Source: an archaeon | Lineage (GTDB): Archaea > Thermoplasmatota > Thermoplasmata > Methanomassiliicoccales > Methanomethylophilaceae | Reading direction: 5' to 3' | Assembly: GCA_024399225.1 (NCBI GenBank) | Contig: JAKSHV010000067.1 | Location: forward strand, 1 to 6,299 | DNA: 6,299 nt | Part shown: piece after piece, positions 4,200 through 6,299 of the stretch | Layout: every line of letters begins with the position of its first letter | How positions within the stretch are numbered: position 1 is the stretch's first letter | The notes under the pieces: model-generated | Database searches by the model: none | Seen by the model: the letters and a program-made list of their open reading frames with translations, nothing else | What the model was told of the DNA's origin: nothing | Program-made: the position numbers and the translations under genes

Positions 4200-6299
4200 A
4201 TGGCTATTGAGAAAAACCAACTCATTGCTATCATCGCAGCCGTAGTCGTTGTGGTGGCCCTCGGAGTGGCCGCCGTCTTCGTACTCAACGGTGGAAATGA
4301 TAACAAGGTAGAAAGTTTGACCATAGCTGAGGGAGAAACTATCACTCAGTCCCAGCTCGACTCTCTCCATGAGAGCATCGCTGACGGTAAAAAGGTCGAA
4401 CTCATCTATAAGACTGACAAATATACTGTAGTTTTCGACAGCAAAGCAGTTTCCAAGATTGATACTGTAGCTGATCTTACTCTTGCAAACGTCGACGCAT
4501 CCACTCTGCCCGCAGAGACCAAGGACCTCGTCGGTACCGATGCAAAAGTCATCAACATCGCCTACGGAGCAAACACCAACTTCGGTGAGGGAACTGTAAA
4601 AGTTACCGTCCCCTACACTGTCCCCGCAGGACAGGATGCAAAGGACGCAGTCTGCGCATACCTCGCAGACGATGGAACCATGGAAGTAGTCCCCGTTGAC
4701 ATTTCCGGATCCAACGCAACCCTTACTCTCAAACACTTCTCCAAATACTCCATCTTCTTCGTCTCCGAAGAGCGCACCCTTGACGGTGCAGACCTTATGG
4801 TCCTCGGAAACGCAGACGGAAACAAGATCATCGATGCAGACGATCTCGCAATCCTCGAGAAACTCGCTGCGAAGAAGATCCCCGCAGCAGTTTACCCCCT
4901 CGCCGATGCCGACAACAACGGAACCATCGATTCCGCAGATGTCGACGTCATCAACAAGGTCATCAAGAACGAGACCGCAACCATCTGGCACATCAACTTC
5001 CACGACGCAGACGGAAACGGAACCATGGACAAGGAACTCGTATCCTCCAAGGTCCCCGTAACCTCCGCAATCACCACCGGATCCGCCAACACCTTCATCC
5101 TCCTCTACAACCTCGGTATCGTAGACGAGATCAAGGGAGCATCCTATGGATCCACCAACGACAAGTTCCTCTACGAGGACAACTACCTCAACACCTCCAA
5201 GGTCGTCAAGCTCGGAACCAGCTCCTCCGCAATCACTCTCGAGGACGGAAAAGCAGGATCCTCCAACGTCATCGCCGACCAGAACGTCACCTGTCTCCTC
5301 TCTGACTGGAACAGGACCTACATCGAGAACGAGAAAGACTTCGAGAAGATCAATGTCGATGTCGTCAGGGTTGCAGCAGCATCCGTCGACCCCGAAGTCT
5401 ACACCCACTCTCTCATGCTTCTCGGACTTATGTTCAACAAAGTCGAGAACGCATCCAACCTTGTAGAACTCTACGACAAGACCTTCGAAGACATCAGCAA
5501 GGCACTCAAGGATGTCAAAGCACACAAGGCAGTCGCATCCTCCATGGCAGGATACATGTCCTCCGCTGACTCCGACTACACCGCATTCTGCCTCGCAGCA
5601 GGTGCAGAGTTCGGACTTGAGAACTTCGACTTCAAGGGTGCAGCATCCATCAACACCGCAAACAACCTCTCTGTATTCGACAACCGTCAGTACTCTTACG
5701 ACAACATCGTCCACATCAGGACCGCTCTCGGTTACAATGCAGGAGCAGACGCAATCGCAAAAGACTGGTCCACCTACGCAAATGCAATGAAGATGTGGGA
5801 GCACGCCTACGACGGCCAGATCATGGTCAGCGGAGTCGTTCCCATCCCCGTCAGGGTCGCATACATCGCATACGGAATGTACGGTGCAGAAGTCCCCACC
5901 ATCTCCAAAGAATGGGCAGACGGACTCCACGCCGAGTTCACCAAGCTCTACGCAAAGGAGATTACCGACCTCTCCTCCAGGACCTTCGTCCTTACCTCCT
6001 ACGAGTACGCAATCACTATTGAGGACGGCGTAACCGTCAAGACTGTTGACGGAAAGGCAGTCAGCAACGGTGACAAGTTCGCATACGGAACCAAACTCAT
6101 CGCATCCCCCACCGTCGTGAAAGAGAAGTACGTTCTCAACCTTCTCGGTGGAGAGCTTGCAGAGGACAACTCCTTCGTTATCCTCAACGATGTCACCATC
6201 AGGTACGTCGACCCCTCCGTCCTCAAGACTCTTAAGGACGCAGCAGACAACTTCGCAGGCTACAATGGATTCTACGGATCCGTCGCAGCCAACAAGACC
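4200..6299 (+). CDS. Membrane-anchored dockerin-containing substrate-binding protein, FepB/BtuF-like, 3' end cut
   Basis: The frame is open from ATG 4200 to the last base, 700 codons without a stop. Residues 7-29 are one hydrophobic helix after MAIEKN, a signal anchor placing the rest outside the cell. Residues about 125-190 form a beta domain ending LTLKHFSKYSIFFVSE, a type often found beside dockerins. Residues about 198-256 are a two-loop dockerin-like module, and a third degenerate loop follows at 269-280. Residues about 284-600 resemble the class III periplasmic-binding fold: PVTSAITTGSANTFILLYNLGI start, SHLMLLG-like helix region near 403-440 linking two lobes, and VPIPVRVAYIAYGMYG plus a helical end in the second lobe. 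Residues 601-670 (DGKAVSNGDKFAYGTKL, then NDVTIRYV) look like a surface beta repeat. It is divergent to the FecE-like ATPase, so uptake of an iron complex, heme or corrinoid is likely. Codons are strongly biased (CTC, GCA, TCC, ATC), suggesting high expression. The ligand is unknown, and the binding-fold call rests on pattern reading. Confidence 0.8.
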   Translation, partial: MAIEKNQLIAIIAAVVVVVALGVAAVFVLNGGNDNKVESLTIAEGETITQSQLDSLHESIADGKKVELIYKTDKYTVVFDSKAVSKIDTVADLTLANVDASTLPAETKDLVGTDAKVINIAYGANTNFGEGTVKVTVPYTVPAGQDAKDAVCAYLADDGTMEVVPVDISGSNATLTLKHFSKYSIFFVSEERTLDGADLMVLGNADGNKIIDADDLAILEKLAAKKIPAAVYPLADADNNGTIDSADVDVINKVIKNETATIWHINFHDADGNGTMDKELVSSKVPVTSAITTGSANTFILLYNLGIVDEIKGASYGSTNDKFLYEDNYLNTSKVVKLGTSSSAITLEDGKAGSSNVIADQNVTCLLSDWNRTYIENEKDFEKINVDVVRVAAASVDPEVYTHSLMLLGLMFNKVENASNLVELYDKTFEDISKALKDVKAHKAVASSMAGYMSSADSDYTAFCLAAGAEFGLENFDFKGAASINTANNLSVFDNRQYSYDNIVHIRTALGYNAGADAIAKDWSTYANAMKMWEHAYDGQIMVSGVVPIPVRVAYIAYGMYGAEVPTISKEWADGLHAEFTKLYAKEITDLSSRTFVLTSYEYAITIEDGVTVKTVDGKAVSNGDKFAYGTKLIASPTVVKEKYVLNLLGGELAEDNSFVILNDVTIRYVDPSVLKTLKDAADNFAGYNGFYGSVAANKT
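4791..4967 (+). other. Dockerin-like double calcium-loop module
   Basis: Two loops 32 residues apart, each followed by a helix. Loop 1 is NADGNKIIDADD (residues 204-215) with ligands N204, D206, N208, D212 and D215. Loop 2 is DADNNGTIDSAD (236-247) with D236, D238, N240, D244 and D247. Following helices are LAILEKLAAKK and VDVINKVIKN. Spacing and ligand pattern match type I dockerins. It sits inside the protein, before the ligand-binding domain, rather than at the C-terminus as in cellulosomal enzymes. Confidence 0.75.

Noticed and set aside
4122..5930. A 602-codon open frame on the minus strand opposite the substrate-binding protein gene
   Set aside because: Its translation is an implausible Cys/Val/Asp/Gly-rich string with no recognisable domain. 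It is open because the real gene's codon bias avoids the sense words that would give antisense stops. The plus-strand frame has an anchor, dockerin loops and a TATA box.
4706..6283. Repeated GGATCC words in the substrate-binding protein gene
   Set aside because: They are in-frame Gly-Ser pairs written with the favoured codons GGA and TCC, not a dispersed repeat or an engineered site.
1..6299. tRNA, rRNA, CRISPR array, insertion sequence or attachment site
   Set aside because: No cloverleaf, regularly spaced direct repeats, transposase frame or terminal inverted repeats were seen. Genes and their short gaps account for the whole window.

Overview
The window looks like a piece of a methanogenic archaeal genome, most likely of the Methanomassiliicoccales/Methanomethylophilaceae type. 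This is an inference from protein style, not from a search. The signs are archaeal TATA boxes (TTTATAAA, TTTTATAT), GGAGGTG-type Shine-Dalgarno sequences, heavy use of AGG for Arg, anaerobic corrin-ring genes, and a large surface protein with an N-terminal anchor helix and dockerin-like calcium loops.

Layout: (1) 1-1313, minus strand: a corrinoid biosynthesis operon in the order cbiL (cobalt-precorrin-2 C20-methyltransferase) then cbiF (cobalt-precorrin-4 C11-methyltransferase, cut by the window edge), separated by 2 nt. (2) 1314-1492: a divergent promoter region rich in inverted repeats. (3) 1493-3168, plus strand: a translationally coupled pair, an ABC-2 type (DrrA/DrrB-like) ATPase and its six-helix permease. 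(4) 3169-3228: a convergent 3' region with a perfect 11-bp hairpin and a T-tract on each strand. (5) 3229-4023, minus strand: a FecE/BtuD-type importer ATPase. (6) 4024-4199: a second divergent promoter region. (7) 4200 to the end, plus strand: at least 700 codons of a membrane-anchored, dockerin-containing protein with a FepB/BtuF-like substrate-binding domain, open at the right edge.

The most interesting signal is non-coding. All four promoters carry the same palindromic word, TGGA-N7-TCCA (15 bp), at 1354-1368, 1460-1474, 4038-4052 and 4176-4190. Each lies between the predicted TATA box and the start codon, at or near the predicted transcription start. I found no other copy by eye in the window, and about 0.1 would be expected by chance. 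This suggests one unidentified dimeric regulator controlling corrin-ring synthesis, the ABC-2 exporter and the FecE/substrate-binding importer together. A metal, tetrapyrrole or corrinoid signal is plausible, but the ligand cannot be read from the sequence.
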